A DNA stretch of 64,000 nt from Methanobacteriota archaeon (GTDB lineage: Archaea; Halobacteriota; Methanosarcinia; Methanosarcinales; Methanosarcinaceae), in the NCBI GenBank assembly GCA_023399215.1, contig JAEWQJ010000031.1, positions 1 through 64,000 on the forward strand. Direction: 5' to 3'. The position numbers and the translations under genes were made by a program. Below are positions 51,943 through 61,855 of the stretch, piece after piece. How positions within the stretch are numbered: the stretch's first letter is position 1; each line of letters opens with the position of its first letter. The notes under the pieces were generated by a model. It saw nothing but the letters and a program-made list of their open reading frames with translations. It was not told the origin of the DNA and ran no database searches.

Positions 51943-52800
51943 ATGAAAGTCATTTCAGTTGTTGGGTATAAAAAATCGGGTAAGACATCCGTAGTTTCAG
52001 CCCTTGTCCGGAATCTTTCCGGGTTCGGAACTGTGGGTACAATAAAACACATGGGTGAGCAGAGTCTCAATCCAGCAGAGACCGATACAGGCAGGCATTT
52101 TGATGCCGGGGCTGACACAGTAATAGGAATAACAGGCACAGAGGCAACAGGTACTGAACTCGTCAGTTTTTCCAGAGACCAGAACCTTGAGGATGCGCTT
52201 GACCTGCTTTGCGACCAGGGGCTTGATTTTGCTGTGGTAGAGGGGTTCAAGGGAAGCAATCTTCCGAAAATTGTAATTGGCGACCTTCAGGGCGTTTCTA
52301 ACGTAGTTTTCAGGCTGCCGGCAGAAATCGATATGCACGAAGAACTTACAGCCTCGCTTGTAGGAATAGCACTTGCACAGCCTGACCGGTACACCCTGGA
52401 AGCCCTGATAAAGAAAATCAGGAAAAACCCTTCTATTAGAAAAGCAGGTGCAATCGGCACATTTACCGGCATTGTCCGCGAGCTGGCCGGAAACGAGAGA
52501 ACTTCAAAGCTCGAATTCGAAAAATACGAACCGGAAGCTTCAAAAGTCCTTGACCAGATCCGGAAAGAACTCAAACAAAAAGAAGGCATCCTTGAAGTCC
52601 TGATCCACCATAAAGTAGGTGTTATCAAAGCCGGAGAAGATATAGTATACATTGTTGTCGCAGCCGCCCACAGGGGGGAGCTTTTTCCCGCCCTCAGCGA
52701 AGCCATAGACCGCATAAAAGCCGAAGCTCCTATCTGGAAGAAGGAATTCACGGAAAAAGAGGAATTCTGGGTTCAAGACAGAGAACATCACGAAAATTAA
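51943..52800 (+). CDS. MobB-MoaE fusion for molybdopterin cofactor synthesis
   Basis: This 285-residue bifunctional protein has residues 1-140 as MobB, a P-loop GTP-binding adaptor for molybdopterin guanine dinucleotide formation (VGYKKSGKTSVVSALV, then TIKHMGE and VVEGFKG). Residues about 145-285 are MoaE, the large subunit of molybdopterin synthase (AGAIGTFTGIVRE, then LEFEKYEPEA and HHKVGVIKAGEDIVYIVV, with the AHRGELF and PIWKKE active-site region). The fusion joins the cofactor's sulfur-insertion and nucleotide-attachment steps. MobA follows 57 nt downstream. The pair would serve the molybdenum or tungsten formylmethanofuran dehydrogenases of the host. The ATG at 51943 is used; a TTG precedes it. 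Confidence 0.9.
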   Translation: MKVISVVGYKKSGKTSVVSALVRNLSGFGTVGTIKHMGEQSLNPAETDTGRHFDAGADTVIGITGTEATGTELVSFSRDQNLEDALDLLCDQGLDFAVVEGFKGSNLPKIVIGDLQGVSNVVFRLPAEIDMHEELTASLVGIALAQPDRYTLEALIKKIRKNPSIRKAGAIGTFTGIVRELAGNERTSKLEFEKYEPEASKVLDQIRKELKQKEGILEVLIHHKVGVIKAGEDIVYIVVAAAHRGELFPALSEAIDRIKAEAPIWKKEFTEKEEFWVQDREHHEN

Positions 52801-52857
52801 AAACAGATCTAAGCAGAAAGGAAAATAGAAATTATAGAGAAACCCGGAAATGATCCA

Positions 52858-53598
52858 ATGGGCGGAAAAACAAACTTTAAAAAAACAGATACAGGGAAAA
52901 CAGAAGTAATAAGGGCTGAAATTAAAGAAGCTGAGCTCGAAAACGAAAAAACAAAATTAAGAAGTGCCGTCGTGCTGGCAGGCGGCAGAGGCAGGCGGAT
53001 GGGCACAGTCGAAAAAGCCCTTCTCGAATTTGAAGGAAAAACAATTGTTGAGCGCCTGCTGGAAAGTCTTTTTCGGGTTGTGGACGAGGTTATTATCTCG
53101 TTCCGGGACAAAAACCAGGAAGAAAAGTTCAGACCTGTGCTTGAAAAATTCCCTGCCTGTGAAATCCGTTTCTGTTTTGATACTCTGGAAGACGCCGGCC
53201 CTCTTGAAGGTATCCGGGCGGGGCTGCTTGAATCCAGGGCAGAATATTCTTTTGTCTGCGCGGGGGATATGCCTTTTGTAAATTTCAGGGTTGTAGACCT
53301 GCTTTTTGAGAAAGCAATCGGACATGATGCTGCCCTTCCAAAAAGGGAAGATGGAAAATTTGAGCCTTTACATGCGGTTTATTCAAAAAGATTGATTCCT
53401 GAAATTGAAAAAGTCTTTAAGAATGGAAGACGATCCGTGCTTACGCCGGTTTTTGAAATGAAGGATGTTGTTTTTGTTGAGGTTTCGGAAATTCGGGAAA
53501 TTGATCCTGAATTGAGAACGTTTATGAATATTAATACGGTTGATGAAATGCAACGTGTTATAGAGCTTTCGAGCAAAAAAGAAAAATCATTAAATTAG
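52858..53598 (+). CDS. mobA: molybdenum cofactor guanylyltransferase
   Basis: This 246-residue nucleotidyltransferase has the MobA signature VVLAGGRGRRMGTVEKALLE near 38-57, the central FVCAGDMPFVN and RSVLTPVFEM segments, and ends near the INTVDEMQ motif. It transfers GMP to molybdopterin. An N-terminal charged extension of about 35 residues (KTNFKKTDTGKTEVIRAEIK) precedes the core and is unusual for the family; the true start could be internal. The gene ends with TAG, and a TAA follows five codons later. It is cotranscribed with mobB-moaE. Confidence 0.88.
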   Translation: MGGKTNFKKTDTGKTEVIRAEIKEAELENEKTKLRSAVVLAGGRGRRMGTVEKALLEFEGKTIVERLLESLFRVVDEVIISFRDKNQEEKFRPVLEKFPACEIRFCFDTLEDAGPLEGIRAGLLESRAEYSFVCAGDMPFVNFRVVDLLFEKAIGHDAALPKREDGKFEPLHAVYSKRLIPEIEKVFKNGRRSVLTPVFEMKDVVFVEVSEIREIDPELRTFMNINTVDEMQRVIELSSKKEKSLN

Positions 53599-53831
53599 AT
53601 TACACGTTCAGAATAATTTTTGGAATGACAAATTAACAAAATTCCGTTTTCTGTTTTTTTACATCATCATTTTCGGCTATTCTACACTATCGATTAAAAT
53701 CGAAAGTTATTTAGATGACAATCACTTCTATTTTTTGAATCAGGTTTCATTTTATGTAATACATTTTCAATAATTGCGGTTTCAAAGACTCATTGAGCTT
53801 TTTATTGTTTTTCTTTAGGCAGGGACTTCAG
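53599..53831. other. spacer before the Roco gene
   Basis: A+T-rich, with no gene. AGGCAGGGA just before the ATG at 53832 provides a reasonable RBS. Confidence 0.4.
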
Positions 53832-56800
53832 ATGGAACTGAATGAAATCAAAGATCTGATTTTAAAAGCTAAAGAAAGTAACGCGACTACACTTGATCTT
53901 TCGTCCAAAAGACTGATTTTGCTGCCTCCGGAAATCGCAGAACTCAAAAATCTTACTACACTTAACATACGTAATAATCAATTGAGTTCGCTGCCTCCAG
54001 AAATCTCAGAACTCAAAAACCTTGTTAGACTTAACTTGTCTAGAAATGAACTGACCTCGTTGCCTTCTGAAATTACGGAGTTGAAAAACCTTACTCAACT
54101 TGACATATCTAGAAATAAACTGACTTCGCTGCCTTCTGAAATTTCAAAGTTAAAAAATCTTAAAAAATTAAATATTTCTGGTCGTAAACTGCTTTTTGTG
54201 AGTCCTAAAATACTTAATTTGAAAAAAAGTACTCAATTCAAATTCAACACTTCTTCCAATCAACTCACCTCATTGCCTTCTGAAATATCAGAGTTAAAAA
54301 ATCTTACTATACTTGACGTGTCTGGAAATAAACTGACTTCGCTGCCTTCTGAAATTTCAGAGTTGAAAAACCTTGCTAGACTTAACGTGTCTAGAAATAA
54401 ACTGACTTCATTGCTTTCTGAAATCTCAGAGTTGAAAAGCCTCACTCAATTCGACATTTCTGGAAATATATTGACTTCATTGCCGTCTGAAATTTCAAAG
54501 TTAAAAAGTCTTACTCAACTTAACATATCTTCTAATCAATTGAGTTCGCTGCCACCAGAAATTTCAAAGTTAAAAAGTCTTACTCAACTTAACATATTTG
54601 GTAATCAATTGAGTTCACTGCCACCAGAAATCGCAGAACTCAAAAATCTTACGACACTTTACATATCTTATAATCAATTGAGTTCGCTGCCTCCAGAAAT
54701 CTCAGAACTCAAAAATCTTACGACACTTGACCTACATAATAATCGATTGAGTTCACTGCCTCCAGAAATCTCAGAACTCAAAAATCTTACTCAACTTTCC
54801 GTATCTTATAATCAATTGAGTTCTCTGTTCCCTGAAATCGCAGAACTCAAAAATCTTACTGAACTTGACATATCTTCTAATCAATTGAGTTAGCTGCCTC
54901 CAGAAATCTCAGAACTCAAAAATCTTACTAAACTTAACATATCTTCTAATCAATTGAGTTCTCTGTTTCCTGAAATCGCAGAACTCAAAAATCTTACTAC
55001 ACTTTACATATCTTCTAATCAATTGACTTCACTGCCGCCAGGAATCTCGGAACTCAAAAATCTTACTACACTTGACGTATCTTCTAATCGATTGAGTTTG
55101 CTGCCTCCAGAAATCTCAAAACTCAAAAATCTTACTACACTTGACGTATCTTCTAATCGATTGAGTTTGCTGCCTCCAGAAATCTCAGAACTCAAAAATC
55201 TTACTCAATTTAACATATCTCATAATCAATTGACTTCGCTGTTCCCTGAAATCTCAGAATTCAAAAATCTTGCTACACTTGATATATATGGTAATCGATT
55301 GAGTTCGCTGCCGCCTGAAATCTCAGAACTCAAAAATCTTACTACACTTGACATATCTGGTAATCGATTGACTTCTTTACCTCCAGAAATTTTAGAAAAT
55401 CTGAATTTTCAGTGGGAAGGTCTGTATACTAAATGGGAGGCTAAATTAAGAAAAAAAGGAATATTTTTAGAAGGAAATCCTCTTGAAAATCCTCCAGTAG
55501 AGATTGTAAAACAGGGCAGAGAGGCAGTTATCAATTATTTCAAATCGTTGGAAGGTGAAAAGAAACCATTAAATGAAGTTAAAGTTTTGCTGGTAGGAGA
55601 TGGAGAGGCGGGCAAAACCTCACTGGTGAAGAGAATTTTTGGGGAAGAAGTTGATGGTAATGAGTCACAAACTCAGGGAATCAATATCAGGAAGTTGGCA
55701 ATAAATAATGGAGATCGAGAAATCAAGGCTAATTTCTGGGATTTTGGTGGGCAAGAAATCATGCACGCCACTCACCAGTTCTTTTTGTCAAAAAGGAGTC
55801 TTTACATTCTGGTGTTGGATGGAAGAAAAGATGAGAAGCCTGAATACTGGCTTAAACTCATAGAATATTTCGGTGGAGATTCCCCTGTTTTAGTTGTGAT
55901 TAATAAAATAGATCAAAATCCAGCTTTTGAACTAAACAGGAAGTTCCTGCGAGAAAAATATTCGTCAATAAGGGGATTTTACAGGCTATCCTGCAAATCA
56001 GGAGAAGGAATTGAGGAATTTCTAAAAATTCTTGAAGATGAGTTAAAGACAGTTAAACATCTTGAGATTAAGTGGCCTATAAGCTGGTTTAATGTAAAGA
56101 GCAGGCTTGAAGAAATATGTCCAAGCTGTCCTTCGACTAAAGTCAATGAAGATTGTGAGCACTATAACTTCATTGAATATAAAGAATATGAAAAAATGTG
56201 TGATAAAGAAGGAATAAAAAGTGAATCAGCACAGAACACCCTTGTTGATTTCCTTCATGACTTAGGTGTAATACTTCATTTCAGAGACATACCTCTATTA
56301 AATACATATGTTTTAGAACCTCAATGGGTAACTAATGCTGTATATAAAATCGTTAACTCAAGGGAAATTGCCGAATCTAAAGGAATTCTAAAACCTGACA
56401 GCATGCTTCCTGAGATATTAAAGAAGAATACTGAAGCAGATTTTTATTATCCTCCCTATCAATATGGTTTTTTTGTTAGTTTGATGAAAAAATTTGAACT
56501 ATCTTACGATATTGATGATAACACTGTTCTCCTTCCCGCTTCGCTGGAAATTCAGGAACCTGATTTTGAATTTGATTACGAAGGAACTCTAAGGTTTGTA
56601 ATAGACTATGATTTTCTTCCTCCTTCGGTAATGCCACGTTTTATCGTAAAGATGAATAGAGATATAAAAGATGATCTGCGCTGGCGCACAGGTGTGGTTC
56701 TGGAGAACAAAGGTTACCATTCTACTGCGGTGATCAGAGCAGACATTGAAGCAAAGAGAATAAGCATTTATGTAAATGGAAACCAGAGAAGGGACTATTT

Positions 56801-57245
56801 CTCCGTTATTCTCCAGATGTTTCGGGAAATAAACAACAGTTTCGAAAAATTAAAAGCAATAGAAAAAATTCCATTGCCTGACGAACCTAAAGTAACTGTT
56901 GGTTATGAACACTTAATCAAGTTGGAGTTGAGGGGAATTGAAACATATATTCCCGATGGCTCTGACAATGAATACAAAGTAAGTGAGTTACTGGGAACGG
57001 TCATCAACGGAAATGGTTTGATGGAAATCCTAAAGGCGATTCTACAAAAAACGGAAATGAATGAAAAAGAAATCTTGAAGATACTTCAAAATATACAAAA
57101 AATTGAATCGGAATCAGGTGTTGAAGATTCTCTACTGGAAAAAATCAATAGAAGTATTACGCTAAATCCCAATATTTGTGGTGTAGGACCAAACATTAAC
57201 GAAATGATTAAATTATATTTAGAGAGAAAAAAGCGAAGATCCTGA
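53832..57245 (+). CDS. LRR-Roc-COR (Roco) protein with an in-frame TAG
   Basis: Read through one TAG at 54891-54893 (position 354), the frame encodes 1137 residues. There are about 21 leucine-rich repeats of 23 residues (SLPPEISELKNLTTLDISSN type) to about residue 515. A Roc GTPase domain follows, with its P-loop GDGEAGKTS near 590, DFGGQE near 637 and NKID near 691. A COR-type domain and a helical C-terminal part complete it. The TAG replaces the first Ser codon of repeat 15, where neighbours have TCG or TCT. Both sides are in the same frame and undamaged. Methanosarcina can insert pyrrolysine at UAG, so full-length synthesis is possible. Otherwise the product is a 353-residue LRR fragment, with possible reinitiation at TTG 54954. 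Confidence 0.82.
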
Positions 57246-57259
57246 TATTTATCAATTTT

Positions 57260-57769
57260 TTACTTTCCTGCATCCTCTATCTCAAACTTTACATCTCGCT
57301 TTGTAAGCTCTTTTATAATCTCTTCCATAAACACGCCAGGCCCCGGCGCATGCCTGTGGTGGAATTCTTTCACCTTGCCTGGCTCTCCGCCAACACTGGT
57401 AATTTCCACACCGCATGAAGGACTTTTCGGGACGCCGAGAATTTTTATTTTTACGCCGCTTGCTGCAAGGTCTTCGAGCAGGTCTGCAAAATGGGTAAAG
57501 ATTTCTCTGCAAAAGCGCCTGTAGGCAGGATGGTCAAGCTGGTCTTTAGTAATTTCCCGGCGCTTCATTCCGAAAAACATGGCTTCCGGACAGGGGAGCT
57601 GGATAACGTTCGCGCCCCGCGTATCGATAGGCTGGGCTGGTTTTACTCCTTTTACTCTTGCAAGGGGGTTTAGAAGACAGTGGCCTATGACTAGGACTTC
57701 TTCGTTATCGCCGCCAGCAGCAGATTTTTCAGAAACCTGAGAACACTCGTAATTTTCCAACTTTTTCAT
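57260..57769 (-). CDS. TudS-related (CD3072-like) putative desulfidase
   Basis: This 169-residue protein has an N-terminal HCLLNPLARVKG, then VIQLPCPEAMFFGMKRRE and SPSCGVEITSVGGEPG. The three conserved cysteines (in HCLLN, LPCPE and SPSCG) are in the positions used by TudS-family proteins to hold a [4Fe-4S] cluster for desulfuration of thiouracil-like compounds. Activity for this branch is inferred. A very good RBS (AGGTGAGG) stands before the ATG. The gene converges on the Roco gene with a gap of only 14 nt. Confidence 0.72.
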   Translation of the reverse strand: MKKLENYECSQVSEKSAAGGDNEEVLVIGHCLLNPLARVKGVKPAQPIDTRGANVIQLPCPEAMFFGMKRREITKDQLDHPAYRRFCREIFTHFADLLEDLAASGVKIKILGVPKSPSCGVEITSVGGEPGKVKEFHHRHAPGPGVFMEEIIKELTKRDVKFEIEDAGK

Positions 57770-57882
57770 ATCCTCACCTGTTTTTCGCTTAATACCATGT
57801 TTCTCGCATCTTCGGCCTCTTTTACAGCTTTGGCAATTGTTAATACCAGAATATTTTCTTCTCTGCTTTTAGGAGGCAGTAA

Positions 57883-57920
57883 AAGGGGTGAGTGTTTTTA
57901 AAATCATTTCCTCACCCCTT
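57883..57920 (-). terminator. strong hairpin terminator of the NosD/PGF-CTERM gene
   Basis: A perfect 10-bp stem (AAGGGGTGAG with CTCACCCCTT) has an 18-nt loop. On the minus strand it is followed by TTTTACTG. It lies about 110 nt beyond the stop of the surface protein gene and is flanked by GGCAGTA on both sides. Confidence 0.65.
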
Positions 57921-57948
57921 AGGCAGTACTGTAATTTCATCTTTAATT

Positions 57949-58008
57949 CCTTCAAGACTTAATCCTGTCAAGACTCAATCCTGCCAAGACTCAATCCTGT
58001 CAAAAGTA
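57949..58008. repeat. 16-bp tandem repeat
   Basis: Three and a half copies of AAGACTCAATCCTGTC, with single-base variants, lie just downstream of the NosD/PGF-CTERM gene. Confidence 0.85.
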
Positions 58009-58029
58009 ATTTTGAAACTCTCCAGATGA

Positions 58030-59862
58030 TCACCTTCTTCTACGCAGGTACACTCCAGTAAGCCCGATTACTCCGTAAATCATTTCGAAGCCCGGAATAC
58101 CTTTATTTTCTTCTTGCTCAGAAGGTTGCTCAACACCAGTTGTTGCGTTTCCAGTATTGTTTCCAGTATTGCTTCCAGCATTATTACTGAGGTTTTCAGT
58201 ATCAAGTTCAGCCTGTGTTTCATTTCCGGCTCCCTCTGTTGTTACTCCGGTTATTGCAAAGAATGAGAATTCCGAGGGGTGTGCCGTGAAATACAGGTAT
58301 TGGTCGTCTTCTTTTAACAGGGTTGCTGGTAGTTGTGACCATTTTTTGTCACTGTAGATATTGAGTGTGATTGAATTCTGGTCGATCTTCTTATCCTGCA
58401 GCCAGGACTTTTCAACCTTGAAGCATAGTTCAGGGTTTTCAATATTCTTTGAGGTAGCAAATCCTGAGTTTCCGACCCAGAGGTTGAAGTACTTATATAC
58501 TTCACCTGAGTTCAGTTCTGAAACCAGAGTGGATTTTCCTTTGAGCTGTTCGGCAATGGCTGTAATCTTACCTGCGTTCTTCTTTGCATCAAAGCTGACA
58601 TATACAACACAGGTTGCGTTCTTTTCAAAATTAAACATTACTGGCTTTCCGTTTAAAACCTGTGCCTGTGAAAGTTCCTTGACTTGAACGTTAGTTTGAG
58701 GTTCAGGGGAACCACCACCGCCACCGCTACTTCCACTGCTGTGGCTACTACCAGAACTGCTATCTGAACCGCTATCTGAACTGTCGCCAGAACTGCCATC
58801 TGAACTGCTGTTATTGTTATCTACAATTTCCTCTGAAGGAGTCTCTGTTACGTTATCGGAAGGAGTGACTGTTGAATTAGTTGATGCCGGAGGTTGCTCA
58901 GGCGTTGAAGAATTCGACGTTGTAAGAGCTGCGTAGTCGATCTCACTTTCGCTAATGTTTGCTGTATCTTCTGCTATACCGTCTCCGTCTACATCGTAAT
59001 GTGTTTGAGAAAAGCCTGTTCCATCAGGTTTAGCCCAATAATTTCCTGCAATATAGGTGCCGCCTATAATGTTTTTTCCTGTTTTTCTGGTAGTGTTCCA
59101 GGTGTTAGGGGAGCCATAATAGTCATCAAAAATTACATTTACTGTGTTATTGAAATAATTGTTATAGATTTCGCTACTAGCATCTGCTTTATCGTAAAGC
59201 CCGCATTTCTTGTTAAAGCTTATAGTATTACCGGCAATATCAGCACGACCTTCGTACATCAGGGCTATACCCTGATCATTTTCTGTAATTGTGTTATTCT
59301 CAATTTGGGAATTTCCTGAATCTCCCACAACGATTCCTGTTTCACAGTTAGAAATCCTGTTGTTTTTGACAGTAGCACCGTAATAACATTCCCCAACAGA
59401 AACTCCTGATTTACAATTTGAAATTTCATTATTATTTATAGTAAAAGTAGAGTACAGATTTGTGTCAATGCCTGTACCATAATTCAGGATTTTATTTTTT
59501 TCAATTATGCAGTTAGAGAACTGACCGAGATTTATTCCATAAGAAGTATCGGTACCTTTTAGGGTAAAACCTTTAATGGTTATCTCCTGTGCATCACCTG
59601 TGAGGTAAAAACCATTTCCTTGAATTATCGTGTCTTCAGGATTACCTGATTGGGACATAATAACCATATCATATGTACTGAGAGTAACATTCTCATAATA
59701 AGTACCGGGTTCTACAATTATAACATCCCCGTGCGTTGCATTATTCACAGCTGACTGTATTGATTCACCGTTGTGTACCATTATTTCAGCTGCAGCACCT
59801 ATTCCAGATCCTGATATAAATATAAAAACTGATAATAATAGTGCAATAAAGCGATTTTTCAT
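58030..59862 (-). CDS. PGF-CTERM surface protein with a NosD-like beta-helix
   Basis: This 610-residue exported protein has a signal peptide (MKNRFIALLLSVFIFISGSG, cut near AAA-E). A NosD/CASH beta-helix spans about 25-290, built from repeats such as NNEISNCKSG and NNTITENDQG. A Ser/Thr/Gly-rich linker (about 320-390, with SSSGSSHSSGSSGGGGG) follows, then a PGF-pre-PGF domain (about 395-545) and the PGF-CTERM sorting signal PGFEMIYGVIGLTG ending RRRR. Archaeosortase ArtA is known to process PGF-CTERM proteins and to link them to membrane lipid. The protein is therefore probably displayed at the cell surface. GGAGATG precedes the ATG. It resembles the 8.2-9.8 kb protein only in the helix region. 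Confidence 0.88.
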   Translation of the reverse strand: MKNRFIALLLSVFIFISGSGIGAAAEIMVHNGESIQSAVNNATHGDVIIVEPGTYYENVTLSTYDMVIMSQSGNPEDTIIQGNGFYLTGDAQEITIKGFTLKGTDTSYGINLGQFSNCIIEKNKILNYGTGIDTNLYSTFTINNNEISNCKSGVSVGECYYGATVKNNRISNCETGIVVGDSGNSQIENNTITENDQGIALMYEGRADIAGNTISFNKKCGLYDKADASSEIYNNYFNNTVNVIFDDYYGSPNTWNTTRKTGKNIIGGTYIAGNYWAKPDGTGFSQTHYDVDGDGIAEDTANISESEIDYAALTTSNSSTPEQPPASTNSTVTPSDNVTETPSEEIVDNNNSSSDGSSGDSSDSGSDSSSGSSHSSGSSGGGGGSPEPQTNVQVKELSQAQVLNGKPVMFNFEKNATCVVYVSFDAKKNAGKITAIAEQLKGKSTLVSELNSGEVYKYFNLWVGNSGFATSKNIENPELCFKVEKSWLQDKKIDQNSITLNIYSDKKWSQLPATLLKEDDQYLYFTAHPSEFSFFAITGVTTEGAGNETQAELDTENLSNNAGSNTGNNTGNATTGVEQPSEQEENKGIPGFEMIYGVIGLTGVYLRRRR

Positions 59863-60606
59863 TTCCTACATCTCCAATTTAAGATCACTTTATTATTTTT
59901 AATATTTAAGGTATTTTATAAGTTACATTTTGAATCTTAATAAATTTACATATCTTCAAAAACAGTGATAGAAAATTTTTACTTGGAAACAAGCACATAT
60001 ACTGAATTGCTTGAAAATCATTTCCATGCCAACGAAAACAATTGATTAAAAGGGAGTTTTAAAAGAAAGATGGGTTGACTTTCGTAGGGTTCCAGTTTGA
60101 TGATTAGGAAATTTGGGAGATTTAGAAAATTTAAGAGAATTGAGAGATTTAGAAAATTTAAGAGATTGAGGAGATTGAGGAGATTTGAGATAATTGAAAT
60201 AGATGGTGACCTCGCTACCTGCATAAATCCAAATGTATCGATTCCAAAATAAATATCTTTTTTAGCGGGAAATTCGTTAATTAACAGACAGATCAACTAT
60301 TGTCGAATCATCCACAAAGTATCGTATAAAATCGATTGCAATTATTCGGAATTATTGAATCCTTGATGATTTACTCGACACTATGGCTTTCATCTAGCTT
60401 TTACCTGGTCTTCACCTGGTTTTCACTTAGCCTCCACCTGTATTACCTTTGTATGAAAATAAGAGATTATATATTTATCTTCCTGCATATGTATTCAAAA
60501 ATGGTATCTGTGAGCCTGCATGCCAGCTATACTTTTGCGATCTGTTAGGGTATGTTTGCAAGAGAAATGCAGGAGCACTGCCCTTATAATTGGAAGGTTA
60601 CGTCAC
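59863..60606. other. intergenic region with AGATTTAGAAAATTTA repeats
   Basis: Tandem GAGATTTAGAAAATTTAA and GAGATTGAG units lie at about 60112-60185 and generate a false Leu/Asn-rich minus-strand frame. A TATA-like box (GATTATATATTT) occurs near 60463, about 140 nt before the next gene. No gene is seen. Confidence 0.55.
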
Positions 60607-61512
60607 ATGTATGAAGATTTTGGAACAATACTTAACAGAGGATTTTACAGCTGGTTTAGAAATTTAAATATCTGTATTCCATTCGTCCTTAATTTTCTTA
60701 TCAATATGATTATTTATGTCCTTTTCTTTGGCTTGATGGGCATTTTGTTTTTTACCTCTAATACAGGAAGTATTATCGATCCTGCAACCCTTTCCAATAA
60801 GGAAATTCTTTCCATATTATGGAACGGTTTTTCTGAGAACCTCGGACTGTTCTTATTTGTGATTATCGCGTTTTTCCTGTTTGCATTGTTCGTGCAGTCC
60901 TTCTTCACAGCAGGAGCAATAGGGATGGCAAAAAAAGCTTCTGAAACAGGAGATACCGGGATCTTTGATATGCTGGGTTCGAGTTCAAAAAACACCGTCA
61001 GGCTTTTCCTTACAATCCTGCTAACCACCCTGCTCCTGCTTGTAGGAATCATATTTATAGTGCCCGGAGCCTTTGCAGTAGGGGACCTGACTACGTTTAT
61101 CCAAAATCCAGAAGCTTCAGTAAACGGCATGATAGCGCTAAGTATAGGATTCATTCTCTGGATCGCTTATATTATATTTCTCAATCTCGTACTTGCCCTC
61201 AGCAGCTATGCCCTTGTGATCGACGAGCTTGGACCACTTGAGGCTTTGGGTGAAGGTTTTCGTTTCTTTACGAATAATAAGCTGGACGTTTTCATTATCT
61301 GGATAATCACTATCGGATTAGCTATGATCAATGGTTATGTCAATCAATTTGTAGACTCGGGAAACATCCTGTTTACAGCAATTATGTCTCTGGCTCCGAT
61401 TGTGGTTCTGCAGCCTCTCACGACTGTCCTGTGGACACGCCTCTACATGACAAGAAAAGGAAGAAAGCTCTATGACCCTTCAGATCTGCTCTCCGTCCCG
61501 GATAGCTTCTGA
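60607..61512 (+). CDS. multi-pass membrane protein of unknown function
   Basis: This 301-residue protein has about six strongly hydrophobic segments, e.g. IPFVLNFLINMIIYVLFFGL, LFLFVIIAFFLFALFVQSFF and LLTTLLLLVGIIFIV. The central cytoplasmic stretch contains GMAKKASETGDTGIFDM. The layout is like the archaeal DUF7847/glycerophosphoryl-diester-phosphodiesterase-membrane-domain type proteins with no catalytic part. The ATG at 60607 is chosen with GGAAGGT 8 nt upstream; an ORF extension to 60520 is rejected. No family can be named with certainty. The gene is transcribed alone. Confidence 0.72.
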   Translation: MYEDFGTILNRGFYSWFRNLNICIPFVLNFLINMIIYVLFFGLMGILFFTSNTGSIIDPATLSNKEILSILWNGFSENLGLFLFVIIAFFLFALFVQSFFTAGAIGMAKKASETGDTGIFDMLGSSSKNTVRLFLTILLTTLLLLVGIIFIVPGAFAVGDLTTFIQNPEASVNGMIALSIGFILWIAYIIFLNLVLALSSYALVIDELGPLEALGEGFRFFTNNKLDVFIIWIITIGLAMINGYVNQFVDSGNILFTAIMSLAPIVVLQPLTTVLWTRLYMTRKGRKLYDPSDLLSVPDSF

Positions 61513-61855
61513 AAATTTAGTTTTTGAAAGGTCTTTCTGAGAGGTTAGTTTCTCGAAGATCTTTCTGAAAGGTTTTTCTGAAGGATAATTTCTGAAAGAT
61601 CAATTTTGAAAGATCAATTTTGAAAGATCAATTTTGAAAGGTTAATTCTAAGAGGATAATGCTTTTATTTTTATTCCTATCCCATGACTCAAAGGCGCTT
61701 CTTCGAATCTGGAATTAAGAATAATCAATGAGCTTTTGGTCACGGGAAATTTTTCTTAAACTCCTATCAATTTTTGAGTATAAAGCTGGTTTTGGGATAA
61801 GCTCATTTTTTATTTTTAACTTTGTTTTTTATTTAATGTATTTAGTTTCTATTTT
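61513..61855. repeat. CTGAAAGATCAATTTTGAAAGAT-type tandem repeats
   Basis: From about 61513 to 61650, degenerate 15-18 bp units (TTTTGAAAGATCAAT, TTTCTGAAAGGTC) are repeated between two convergent genes. The remaining 200 nt contain no recognised feature. Confidence 0.75.

Noticed and set aside
53596..53598. TAG at the end of mobA as a pyrrolysine site
   Set aside because: It lies at the normal C-terminus of the family and a TAA follows after five codons, so it acts as an ordinary stop.
60018..60296. 92-codon Leu/Asn-rich minus-strand frame
   Set aside because: The sequence is a translation of AGATTTAGAAAATTTA tandem repeats, not a protein with varied composition.
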